Shown: in pieces, positions 17,087 to 24,915 of the stretch
How positions within the stretch are numbered: position 1 is the stretch's first letter
How the letters are laid out: every line of letters starts with the position of its first letter
Assembly: GCF_008360935.1 (NCBI RefSeq)
Contig: NZ_SRXO01000009.1
Span: 124,001 to 188,000 of the forward strand
Direction: 5' to 3'
Length of the DNA stretch: 64,000 nucleotides
From: Siccirubricoccus phaeus
Lineage (GTDB): Bacteria > Pseudomonadota > Alphaproteobacteria > Acetobacterales > Acetobacteraceae
Notes under the pieces: model-generated
What the model was told of the DNA's origin: nothing
The model's database searches: none
What the model saw: the letters and a program-made list of their open reading frames with translations, nothing else
Position numbers and translations under genes: made by a program

Positions 17087-17809
17087 ATGGAAGAAGCGAG
17101 CATCGCGGCGCGATTCCGCGGCCCGGACGGCATCGGCAATGGCGGCTATGTCGCCGGGCTGATGGCGGAGCGCCTGGGCACCCAGCCGGCGGAGGTGACG
17201 CTGCGCCGCGGCTGGCCGCTGGACCAGCCCCTGCGGATCGAGCGGGAGGACGGCCTGGTGCGCGCCCTGGATGCCGAGGGCGCGACCATCGCCGAGGCCC
17301 GCCCCACCGATCTCGACCTGGCGCCGCCGCCGCCGCCCAGCCTGGCGGAGGCCCGTGCCGCCACGCGCTGGTTCCTCGACGGCCCCTTCACCCATTCCAT
17401 CGGCCGCTGCTTCGTCTGCGGCTCCGCCTGGGCGGAGGGGGTCGGGCTGCGCGTCTTCACCGGGCGGGTCGCCGGCCGCCCCGGCATCGCCGCCGCCGCC
17501 TGGACTCCGCATGCCGCCTTCGCCGGGCCGGATGGGAGGGTGGCGCCGATCTATCTCTGGGCCGCGCTGGATTGCGCCGGCTCCTTCGCCTTCACCGTGG
17601 GGGAGGCGCCGCAGCGCATGCTGCTGGGCCGCATCGCCGCCCGGCTGCTGGCCCCGGTCGCGCCCGGGGAGGAGTGCATCGTCCTCGGCTGGCAATTGGG
17701 GCGGGAGGGGCGGAAGCTTTCCGCCGGCACCGCCATCTTCGGCGCGGATGGCGGGTTGCGGGGCGTGGCGCGCGCCCTCTGGGTGACGCCGGCCATTGTG
17801 GCAAGCTAG
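17087..17809 (+). CDS. Hot-dog/thioesterase-like protein with CFVCG motif
   Basis: A 240-residue soluble protein that looks like two degenerate hot-dog halves. The first begins DGIGNGGYVAGLMAE, like acyl-CoA thioesterase N-termini, and the second contains IYLWAALDCAGSFAF. A CFVCGSAW motif lies between them. It probably binds an acyl-CoA or fatty acyl substrate; catalysis is unproven because no clear catalytic Asp is evident. It follows the cupin gene by 3 bp and precedes the PhyH gene by 65 bp. Confidence 0.6.
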   Translation: MEEASIAARFRGPDGIGNGGYVAGLMAERLGTQPAEVTLRRGWPLDQPLRIEREDGLVRALDAEGATIAEARPTDLDLAPPPPPSLAEARAATRWFLDGPFTHSIGRCFVCGSAWAEGVGLRVFTGRVAGRPGIAAAAWTPHAAFAGPDGRVAPIYLWAALDCAGSFAFTVGEAPQRMLLGRIAARLLAPVAPGEECIVLGWQLGREGRKLSAGTAIFGADGGLRGVARALWVTPAIVAS

Positions 17810-17874
17810 TTGCAAAAATCCCCGAATTGGGGCCAATTGGCGCCGTCGCACAGCCCGGGAAAGGATGGCGTTGC

Positions 17875-18729
17875 ATGGGTAAGCTGCTCAGCGCGGCTCA
17901 GGTCGAGGCCTATCGGCGGGACGGCTTCGTCACCCCCTTCCGCGCCGTGAGCGCGGCGGAGGCGGAGCGTTGGCGGCAGGAGATGGCGCGCACCGCTGCG
18001 GCCTTCGACCTCGCCTATCCGAAGCCGCCCGGGCAGCGGCAATCCTTCTCCCGCATCAAGCCCTATCTGCTGTTCCGCTGGGCGGCGGAGATCGTGCGCC
18101 ACCCCGCCGTGCTGGATGCGGTGGAGGATGTGATCGGCCCGGATATCCTCGTCTATCACACCACCCTGTGGTGGAAGGAGGCGGGGACGGATGGCTTCGT
18201 GCCCTGGCACCAGGACGGCACCTATTTCGGCCTGGCGCCGCATGAGCATGTGACGGCCTGGGTGGCGCTGACGCCGAGCACCGAGGAAAGCGGCTGCGTC
18301 ACCATGCTGCCCGGCACGCACAAGGTGGGGCAGTTGCCGCATACGGACCGCTCCGACCCCGGCATCATGCTGAGCCGCGGCCAGACGGTGAAGGCGGAGA
18401 TCGACCCGAGCAAGGGTGTGCCGGTGCCGCTGCAGCCCGGCGAATTCTCCCTGCACGACACCATGGTGCTGCATGCCTCGGCGCCCAACCGCTCGGCGGT
18501 GGACCGCATCGGGCTGGGCATCAGCTATATCCCGGCGCGCTGCTACCACACCGGGCCGACGCGGCTTTCCGCCACGCTGGTGCGCGGCGAGAACCGCTTC
18601 GACCATTTCGACCTGGAGCCGGCGCCGCAGGCGGATTTCGATGCCGCGGCCGTGGCGGCGCATCAGGACAGCGTCGGCCGGTTCTTCCGTGCCAGCCAGC
18701 TCATGCCGGAGATGGCGCTGGTGCACTGA
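17875..18729 (+). CDS. Phytanoyl-CoA dioxygenase (PhyH) family protein
   Basis: A 284-residue Fe(II)/2-oxoglutarate-dependent oxygenase. The His-x-Asp iron ligands are in VPWHQDGTYFGL and the distal His is probably in MVLHASAPNRS, with Arg nearby for 2-oxoglutarate. The length is normal for bacterial PhyH proteins. ATG 17875 is preceded by GGGAAAGGATGG; longer open frame upstream overlaps the previous gene and is not needed. Substrate unknown; neighbouring genes suggest fatty-acyl or secondary-metabolite chemistry. Confidence 0.88.
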   Translation: MGKLLSAAQVEAYRRDGFVTPFRAVSAAEAERWRQEMARTAAAFDLAYPKPPGQRQSFSRIKPYLLFRWAAEIVRHPAVLDAVEDVIGPDILVYHTTLWWKEAGTDGFVPWHQDGTYFGLAPHEHVTAWVALTPSTEESGCVTMLPGTHKVGQLPHTDRSDPGIMLSRGQTVKAEIDPSKGVPVPLQPGEFSLHDTMVLHASAPNRSAVDRIGLGISYIPARCYHTGPTRLSATLVRGENRFDHFDLEPAPQADFDAAAVAAHQDSVGRFFRASQLMPEMALVH

Positions 18730-18732
18730 TTT

Positions 18733-18824
18733 CCCCACGACGTTGCTGCGCAACGCCGCGGGGGCCCCATGTTCGCCGGGTAAGCGGCGCTTCGCACAGC
18801 CTGCCGTGGCGAAGCCACGGCAGG
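18733..18824. repeat. Dispersed palindromic intergenic repeat (family B), copy 2
   Basis: A CCCCACGACGTTGC...GCCGCGGGGG palindrome begins 3 bp past the PhyH stop. It is followed by an 11-bp perfect hairpin (18800-18810 with 18814-18824). The same modules in reverse order lie at 61142-61276 and a weaker version at 2813-2912. Confidence 0.6.
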
Positions 18825-18923
18825 GCAACGGGCGGCGCGGGTTGAGGCGGGGCGTCCTTCTTCTGCCGTGGGCGAGGGCGCTGAAAAGCGCCTTCGACCC
18901 GTCGAAGGCGATCATTCGCCAGG

Positions 18924-19012
18924 GCCATGGTGCCGTTTGCGAGTCAAGGCTGCGGCTTCGCCGCACCGCGCGAAGCGCGGCTTCGGCCTTGACTCGCAAA
19001 CGGCACCATGGC
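18924..19012. repeat. Perfect 27-bp inverted repeat enclosing two smaller hairpins
   Basis: Arms 18924-18950 and 18986-19012 are exact reverse complements over 27 bp. The 35-base centre itself holds two perfect 6-bp hairpins with 3-base loops (18951-18965 and 18966-18980). Either strand would fold into a Y-shaped structure. Smaller hairpins flank it (18877-18892 and 19026-19046). It fills the 353-bp gap between convergent genes, which contains no gene. Confidence 0.85.
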
Positions 19013-19082
19013 GTGGGCTTGAGGTGCGCTCGACGAGGTCGAGCGCGCCGAGGCGCGCCTCTCCCTACCGAATGGCGGCCTG

Positions 19083-20081
19083 CTAAAGCGGCGGCGTGAA
19101 TAGCGCCGCACGGCGCAGCACATGCTCCTTGAGCTGCGGCAGGTCGCGCGAGGTGGGCAGTTCCGGCCGCTGCAGATACCAGCCGATCTGCGCCATGTCC
19201 CGGATGAGCTGGAACATCGGCAGCAGCGCCGCATCCGCCTCGGCCAAGGGCCGCAAGCTGCGATAGCCTTCCAGCACCGCCTCGCGCAGCGCCGCCGCCT
19301 CCGGGTGAAGCTGGTAGTCGATCAGCGCCACGGCGAGGTCGTAGAGATGCCAGCCATGGCCGGAATCGTCGAAGTCGATCACCGCGAGTTTGCTGCCATC
19401 CACCAGCACGTTGCGCGGATGCAGGTCGGCATGGATCAGGCTGAACCGCGCCGGCGCCTGGCCGTAGCGCAGCAGCACGCCGCGCAGCGCATCGCGCGTC
19501 GCCAGCAGCAGGCGGCGTTCCTCAGCGGAGAAGATCGGGTGGTCCCAGAAAGGGCCCCAGAAGGGCGTCTCGCCCATCAGCCCCTCCGCATCCAGCGCAT
19601 GGCGCCGGAAGCCCGCCGGCGGCATCCAGCCTGTCGCCTGGTTGTGCATGGCGGCGATCAGCGCGCCGAGGCCGCGGAAGCGCGCGAGATTCGCCGCGGC
19701 ATCGGTCTCCCGCGCCACCACCTCCGCCAGCAGCTCGCCTTCCACCCAGCGGGCGAGGCCGGCCCAGCGCTGTTCGCCGGTCGCCGCGATCTCCACCTGG
19801 GCGAAGGCGTCGCCCGAAAGCGTCACCAGCGGCTCCGGCGTCGCCACCCCGGCCTGCACCAGGGCACGCGTCCAGAGATGCTCGGAGCGCAGCTCCTCGA
19901 TATGGTGATACCAGGGGCGGTGCAGCCGCAGCACCAGCTTCGCCCCGTCCCGCGCATCCACGGCGAGGAAGGTGACGTTCTCGCTGAGCCGGACGAAGCG
20001 CAATTCCGCCGGCACCACGCCGAACGCCGCCAGCGCCTGCCGCGCCGCCGGCAAATAGGCGTCGGCCGCGGCTGCGCTCAT
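19083..20081 (-). CDS. APH/homoserine-kinase-type phosphotransferase
   Basis: A 332-residue kinase of the aminoglycoside/choline/hydroxylysine phosphotransferase fold. The Brenner motif is intact (SLIHADLHPRNVLVDG), followed by the metal-binding VIDFDDSGHG. A glycine-poor N-lobe strand is seen around LRLSENVTFLAVD. Its start overlaps the stop of the upstream aminotransferase gene by 4 bp (ATGA), so the two are translated together. Such kinases next to class-III aminotransferase-like phospholyases act on amino alcohols such as hydroxylysine or ethanolamine in known cases; the substrate here is inferred only. Confidence 0.85.
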   Translation of the reverse strand: MSAAAADAYLPAARQALAAFGVVPAELRFVRLSENVTFLAVDARDGAKLVLRLHRPWYHHIEELRSEHLWTRALVQAGVATPEPLVTLSGDAFAQVEIAATGEQRWAGLARWVEGELLAEVVARETDAAANLARFRGLGALIAAMHNQATGWMPPAGFRRHALDAEGLMGETPFWGPFWDHPIFSAEERRLLLATRDALRGVLLRYGQAPARFSLIHADLHPRNVLVDGSKLAVIDFDDSGHGWHLYDLAVALIDYQLHPEAAALREAVLEGYRSLRPLAEADAALLPMFQLIRDMAQIGWYLQRPELPTSRDLPQLKEHVLRRAALFTPPL

Positions 20082-21349
20082 GCGGCGAGTTCGGCGATGG
20101 TCTCGTCCCAGGCGACGAGGAAGGCCTCGGCATGCTCATGGCCGAAGACCAGCGGCGGGCGGATCTTCACCACATTGGCGAAGATGCCGGCATTGCTGGT
20201 GAGGAAGCCCTTCTCCTTCAGCCGGTTGATCACCGCCTTCGCCAGCTCGACATCCGGGCTGCCATCAGGCGTCACCAGCTCCACGCCGATGAACAACCCA
20301 TGCCCGCGCACATCGCCGATCGCCTCGCTGGCGCCCTGGCGCGCCCGCAGCCCGGCCTTCAGCGCGGCGCCCACGGCGGCGACGCTGCCGCGCAGATCGC
20401 GCTGCTCGATTTCGTCCAGCACCGCCATGCCCACCGCCGCCTGCAAGGGCGAGGAGGCGAAGGTGTTGAAGTAGCGCGTCTTTGCCCGGAACCCCTCCAC
20501 CAGCGCCCGGCTGGCGGCGGTGGCGGCCAGCGGCAGCCCGTTGCCCATCGGCTTGCCGGTGACGACGATGTCCGGCGTGAAGCCCGTCACCTCATAGCCC
20601 CACCAATGGCCGGTGCGGGCATAGCCGGCCTGCACCTCATCGGCGATGACATAGCCGCCCGCCGCGCGCACCATCGCCGCGGCGCGTTCCATGAAGCCGG
20701 CGGGGATGTCGGGCAGTCCCTCATTGGCCAGGATGGAGCAGACCAGCATGGCGGCGACGCCCTCGCCGCTGCGCTCGAGATCCTCGATGGCGGCGGCGAG
20801 CTGCGCCAGATAGGCCTCGCAGAGCTGCGCCTCGTTCAGGTTGGGCGCGATCGGGCGGTAGGTCTCCGGGAAGGGGAAGGCGCGCACCGCAGGGTTGGGG
20901 CTGGGCTGGCTGCCGAGCCGCGTCAGGGCGCTCACCAGCTCGCTGTTGCCGTGATAGGTGGCGTTGGTGCAGAGAATGCCGCGCCTGCCGGTGGCGAAGC
21001 GCGCCATGCGCAGCGCCACCTCATTCGCCTCCGTGCCGCTGCAGGAGAGGATGACGCTTTCGATCTGCTTGCCATGCAGCGCCGCCAGCCTTTCGGCGAA
21101 GGCGATCGCGCCTTCATGCAGGTAGCGGCTATGGGTGTTCAGCGTCGCCTGCTGCCGCGCCATCGCCTCCACCACCCTTGGGTTGGCGTGGCCGACGCAG
21201 GGGACGTTGTTGTACATGTCCACATAGCGCTTGCCGTCGGCGCCGTAGAGATAGACGCCCTCGCCGCGCACCAGGTGCAGCGGGTGCTCGTAGAAGAGCG
21301 GGGCGCCGGCGCCGAAGGCGGCGTTGCGTCGCGCGAGCAGCTCGGTCAT
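20078..21349 (-). CDS. Class-III aminotransferase / phospholyase-like PLP enzyme
   Basis: A 423-residue fold-type I PLP enzyme. The N-terminal YLYGADGKRYVDMYNNVPCVGHANP and LNTHSRYLHEGA resemble AGXT2L-type O-phospho-amine phospholyases as much as ordinary aminotransferases. The PLP Asp is in IADEVQAGYARTG and the Schiff-base Lys in VVTGKPMGNGLP. It is the first gene of a leftward pair with the kinase at 19083-20081. A kinase that phosphorylates an amino alcohol followed by an enzyme that eliminates phosphate would make a short degradation route. Plain omega-aminotransferase is the alternative. Confidence 0.85.
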   Translation of the reverse strand: MTELLARRNAAFGAGAPLFYEHPLHLVRGEGVYLYGADGKRYVDMYNNVPCVGHANPRVVEAMARQQATLNTHSRYLHEGAIAFAERLAALHGKQIESVILSCSGTEANEVALRMARFATGRRGILCTNATYHGNSELVSALTRLGSQPSPNPAVRAFPFPETYRPIAPNLNEAQLCEAYLAQLAAAIEDLERSGEGVAAMLVCSILANEGLPDIPAGFMERAAAMVRAAGGYVIADEVQAGYARTGHWWGYEVTGFTPDIVVTGKPMGNGLPLAATAASRALVEGFRAKTRYFNTFASSPLQAAVGMAVLDEIEQRDLRGSVAAVGAALKAGLRARQGASEAIGDVRGHGLFIGVELVTPDGSPDVELAKAVINRLKEKGFLTSNAGIFANVVKIRPPLVFGHEHAEAFLVAWDETIAELAA

Positions 21350-21429
21350 GTCCTCGATCCCTCTCGGCCGTGGCGCGCCGCGCCCTGCGGCGGTGCAGCA
21401 TAGGGGGCGGGCTTCGCCGGCTCAATTGC

Positions 21430-21497
21430 GGCGCCAGCGGGCGGTGGCGCCGCTTCCACCCGGCCGGGCGGAAGCTGTGTCACCGCCCGCTGGCGCC
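21430..21497. repeat. 17-bp perfect inverted repeat in a divergent promoter region
   Basis: GGCGCCAGCGGGCGGTG (21430-21446) is the exact reverse complement of 21481-21497, and the spacer contains a further GCTTCC...GGAAGC stem. It lies in the 329-bp gap between the leftward aminotransferase and the rightward dioxygenase genes. The gap also holds a TTTGCGCAAA palindrome near 21540 and no gene. Confidence 0.6.
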
Positions 21498-21678
21498 GGG
21501 TCTGGCGGCTGCCGAAGCCGGGCGGCCCGCCGCCGCGGCATTTGCGCAAATCTCGCGCTGGCGCGCAAGCCATGCCGCATCCGCGGCCATGCCGGCCAAG
21601 CCATGTCGGCCAAGCCAGGGCGCGACAAGCCCGGCGCGGGCTGGTAGCGTCAGGCCAAGCGAAGAGGGAAACGGTCCC

Positions 21679-22683
21679 ATGGCGATCCAGGCGCTCGGCT
21701 ATGTCGGCATCGCGGCGAAGACGCCCGAGGATTGGGTGGGCTTCGGCACGAACCTCCTCGGCCTGCAGCTCGCGGAGCGCAGCGCCCACCAGCTCCGCTT
21801 CCGCATGGATGACCGCAAGCAGCGCCTGCTGGTGGTACCGGACAGCAGCGACGGCCCCCGCTTCTTCGGCTGGGAGGTGGCGGACGCCGCCGCCCTCTCA
21901 GCCCTGGCGGCGAAGCTGGAGGCGGCCGGCCACCCCGTGGTGCCGGGCGATGCCGCGTTGGCGGCGCAGCGCCATGTCGCCGGCCTCATCGTCACCCAGG
22001 ACCCGATGGGCAACCGGCTGGAAATCGTCCATGGCGCGGAGAGCACGAGCGAGCCCTTCCAGCCCGGCCGCTGCCTCAGCGGCTTCCGCACCGGCGCGCT
22101 GGGCATGGGGCATGCGGTGCTGAACGTGCCGGACATGCAGGCGGCGCTCGGCTTCTACCGGGACCTGCTGGGCTTCCGCGTCTCCGACTACGTGACCAAC
22201 CCCTTCCATGCGTACTTCATGCACGTCAATCCGCGCCATCATTCGCTGGCGCTGATCGAACGGCCCGGCCCCGGCCTGCACCACATCATGATGGAGCTGT
22301 TCAACCTGGACGATGTCGGCCAGGGCTATGACCTGGCGATGCTGGAGGAAGGCCGCGTCGCCACGACGCTGGGCCGCCACACCAACGACTTCATGACCAG
22401 CTTCTACGCCACCACGCCGGGCAATTTCCTGGTGGAGTATGGCTGGGGCGGCCGCGCCGTGGACATGGCAAGCTGGCAGCCGGTGGAGATGACCTCCGGC
22501 CCCAGCCTCTGGGGCCATGAGCGGAATTGGGGCAGCGCCGAGATGCGCGCCGAGGCCCGCCGCCTGAAGCTGGACGCCGCCGCCCGCGGCGAGCGCCAGC
22601 CGGTGCAGGTGCTGCCCGGCAACCACAATCCGATCCGCGGCGAATGCGCCTGGTGGGACCAGCTCTCCGCGGCGGCCGAGTGA
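21679..22683 (+). CDS. Type I extradiol ring-cleavage dioxygenase (VOC family)
   Basis: A 334-residue two-domain vicinal-oxygen-chelate protein. The C-terminal domain has the 2-His-1-Glu iron site at about His145 (GMGHAVLNV), His202 (GLHHIMME) and Glu253 (LVEYGWGG), matching BphC-like 2,3-dihydroxybiphenyl or catechol 2,3-dioxygenases. The N-terminal domain is the non-catalytic repeat. The start at 21679 follows GAAGAGGGAA. The flavin hydroxylase gene begins 1 bp after the stop, so the pair probably hydroxylates an aromatic ring and then opens it. Confidence 0.9.
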   Translation: MAIQALGYVGIAAKTPEDWVGFGTNLLGLQLAERSAHQLRFRMDDRKQRLLVVPDSSDGPRFFGWEVADAAALSALAAKLEAAGHPVVPGDAALAAQRHVAGLIVTQDPMGNRLEIVHGAESTSEPFQPGRCLSGFRTGALGMGHAVLNVPDMQAALGFYRDLLGFRVSDYVTNPFHAYFMHVNPRHHSLALIERPGPGLHHIMMELFNLDDVGQGYDLAMLEEGRVATTLGRHTNDFMTSFYATTPGNFLVEYGWGGRAVDMASWQPVEMTSGPSLWGHERNWGSAEMRAEARRLKLDAAARGERQPVQVLPGNHNPIRGECAWWDQLSAAAE

Positions 22684-22684
22684 G

Positions 22685-23881
22685 ATGGCGGCGCAGCCCA
22701 AGGTTCTCATCCTCGGCGCCGGCATCGGCGGGCTGACCGCGGCGCTTTCCCTGCTGCGCCGCGGCTTCGCGGTGGAGGTGCATGAGCAGGCCCAGGCGCT
22801 GCGCGAGGTCGGCGCCGGGGTGCAGATCAGCTCCAACGGCGCCCGGGTGCTGTATGAGCTGGGCGTCGGCGAACAGGTGGCGGCGGTCTCCTCCGAGACC
22901 AAGGGCAAGGAGATCCGCCTCTGGAATACCGGCCAGGCCTGGCCCATCGCCGATGTGCTGGCGGAGGCCAAGGCGCGCTACGGCTACCCCTATTTCACCG
23001 TCTATCGCCCGGACCTGCTGGCGGCGCTGGAAGCGGCGGTGCGGGCGGCCTCGCCGGGGGCGATCCGGCTGGGCCACAAGGCGGAGGGCTTCGAGGCCAC
23101 CGCCCAGGGCGTCCGGCTGCGCTTCACCAATGGCGACACCGCCGAGGGCGATGTGCTGGTCGGCGCCGACGGCATCCATTCCGTGGTGCGGCGGCAACTC
23201 TGGGGGGAGGGGGCGGCGCGCTTCACCGGGCTGCTCGCCTGGCGCGGCGTGATCCCGATGGAGAAGCTCCCCGCCCATCTCGACCGGCCGGTCGGCAGCA
23301 ATTGGGTCGGCCCCGGGCGCCATGTGGTGCACTACCCGCTGCGCCGCGGCGAGCTGATGAATTTCGTCGGCGTGGTGGAGGGCGTGGACTGGCAGGTGGA
23401 AAGCTGGACCGCCCAGGGCACGCAGGCGGAGCTGCACCGCGACTTCGCCGGTTGGCACCCCGACATCCATGCAATGATCGACGCCATCGGCACCCCCTTC
23501 CGCTGGGCCTTCCTGGCGCGGGACCCGCTGCCGCGCTGGGGGCGGGGGCGCGTCACCCTGCTCGGCGATGCCTGCCACCCGACGCTGCCCTTCATGGCCC
23601 AGGGCGCGGTGATGGCCATCGAGGACGGCTTCATCCTCGCCCGCGCCCTGGCGGAGATCGAGGGGCCTGAGGCCGCGCTGGTGCGCTACGAGGCGGCGCG
23701 GCGGGACCGCACGGCGCGGGTCGTCATCGGCTCCTCCGCCAACACGAAACGCTTCCACAATCCGGAACTCGCCCATGCCGAGGGGGCGGCCGCCTATGTC
23801 GCCCGGGAATTCGCCGTGGAGGCGATGCTGGAGCGGACGGAGTGGCTCTACACCCATGACGTGACGCGGGTGGCGCTGTAG
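22685..23881 (+). CDS. FAD-dependent aromatic hydroxylase (salicylate hydroxylase-like)
   Basis: A 398-residue group A flavoprotein monooxygenase. The dinucleotide fold is LILGAGIGGLTAALSL, the DG motif is LVGADGIHSVVRRQLW, and the second FAD motif GD is in VTLLGDACHPTLPFMAQGA. These match salicylate or 3-hydroxybenzoate hydroxylases using NAD(P)H and O2. It is translationally adjacent to the ring-cleavage dioxygenase. The exact aromatic acid cannot be read from sequence. The 310-bp region after it has no gene. Confidence 0.9.
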   Translation: MAAQPKVLILGAGIGGLTAALSLLRRGFAVEVHEQAQALREVGAGVQISSNGARVLYELGVGEQVAAVSSETKGKEIRLWNTGQAWPIADVLAEAKARYGYPYFTVYRPDLLAALEAAVRAASPGAIRLGHKAEGFEATAQGVRLRFTNGDTAEGDVLVGADGIHSVVRRQLWGEGAARFTGLLAWRGVIPMEKLPAHLDRPVGSNWVGPGRHVVHYPLRRGELMNFVGVVEGVDWQVESWTAQGTQAELHRDFAGWHPDIHAMIDAIGTPFRWAFLARDPLPRWGRGRVTLLGDACHPTLPFMAQGAVMAIEDGFILARALAEIEGPEAALVRYEAARRDRTARVVIGSSANTKRFHNPELAHAEGAAAYVAREFAVEAMLERTEWLYTHDVTRVAL

Positions 23882-24082
23882 CGCCACCACGCCGCGGGGT
23901 GGGCGCCGCCCGGCTTCGGCCGGGGTGCCGGAAGCCTGCCCCTATGCGGAATTGCGCGGTTCCGGAACATCGTCCCACCTCACGCCGCGATGTTGCGCCG
24001 GAGTAGCGTGAGTCGGAATTTTTTACACGGAGATATTGTCGAAAATAACGCCCACCCTAAGCCCCTGAAAGTCCAAAAAATC

Positions 24083-24094
24083 GTACCGCGGTAC
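24083..24094. promoter_or_regulatory. Perfect 12-bp palindrome in an AT-rich upstream region
   Basis: GTACCGCGGTAC lies about 100 bp upstream of the PEP-CTERM-like gene, next to the only AT-rich patch for kilobases (around 24008-24082, including TTTTTT and AAAAAA runs). It is a candidate operator or transcription start region for the secreted-protein gene. No known regulator site is assigned. Confidence 0.35.
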
Positions 24095-24191
24095 GCCATT
24101 TGCTCCATCGCCTTCACGCCCGGTTCATCCACGCCCGGTGTCGGGCTGCGGCGTGGTCAACCGAGGACGTCAGGGCGAAGAGGGCTGGACG

Positions 24192-24782
24192 GTGGTGAAT
24201 CTCAGGAAGGGCTGCAAGGCGCTGCTGCGCGGCGTGGCGGTGGCCGCGGGAATGATGGCGGCCAGCGCCGGCCTCGCCCGGGCGGATGTGCTGTCGCTGG
24301 ATGTCGGCGGCTATAACTCCTATCTGGATACCGAGACCTGCCACAGCACGGCCGGCGCCTGCCCCGCGCTGAGCCTCTCGGCCTACGGCCCGGCCGGGGT
24401 GATCCTGACCGCGGCGCCCGCACTCGCCACGGGCAGCGACCTGACCTTCATCCTCTACATCATGCCGCAGGGCGGCCCGCCCATCGCCAGCCTGACCGCC
24501 ATCCTCAACGGCAGCTCAGGCGTGTCCTTCGGCTCGCAGATCGATGGCGGTACCGGCTCCGGGCTGGCCTTCATCAGCGGCGTCGCCGGCGCGACGCCGG
24601 CGAGCTTCGACCCGCAGGACCTGTACGTCCAGCTCAGCCCCGACCTGAATGCCGAGAACGGCACGATCACCAGCTTCATCATCACCCTGGTGCCGGTCCC
24701 GGCGCCCGGGGCGCTGATCCTGTTCGGCCTCGGCCTGGCGGGCCTCGCCGGGCTGCGCCGCGGCCAGAACGCCGCCGCCTGA
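24192..24782 (+). CDS. PEP-CTERM/VPLPA-type sorting-signal protein
   Basis: A 196-residue exported protein. A signal peptide (ALLRGVAVAAGMMAASAGLARA) is followed by a Gly/Ser-rich beta-type body. The C-terminus has the tripartite sorting signal: VPVPAPGA, a hydrophobic helix LILFGLGLAGLAGL and basic RRGQNAAA. Such proteins are processed by an exosortase and linked to exopolysaccharide or biofilm matrix; no exosortase is in the window. GTG 24192 (GAAGAGGG upstream) is preferred; a GTG at 24138 is an alternative. It precedes the large SdrD-like gene by 133 bp. Confidence 0.75.
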   Translation: MVNLRKGCKALLRGVAVAAGMMAASAGLARADVLSLDVGGYNSYLDTETCHSTAGACPALSLSAYGPAGVILTAAPALATGSDLTFILYIMPQGGPPIASLTAILNGSSGVSFGSQIDGGTGSGLAFISGVAGATPASFDPQDLYVQLSPDLNAENGTITSFIITLVPVPAPGALILFGLGLAGLAGLRRGQNAAA

Positions 24783-24915
24783 GCCAAGCGGCGGGCGCGC
24801 CGCCCGCGCCCGCCTTGCCTGGCCATGACCGACCCGCTTCGCCGGGCCGGAAACGGCCGCGCGCCTACACATTACCATAACAGTTGCAACGGCTGCTTCC
24901 ATCAGGACCGATCCC

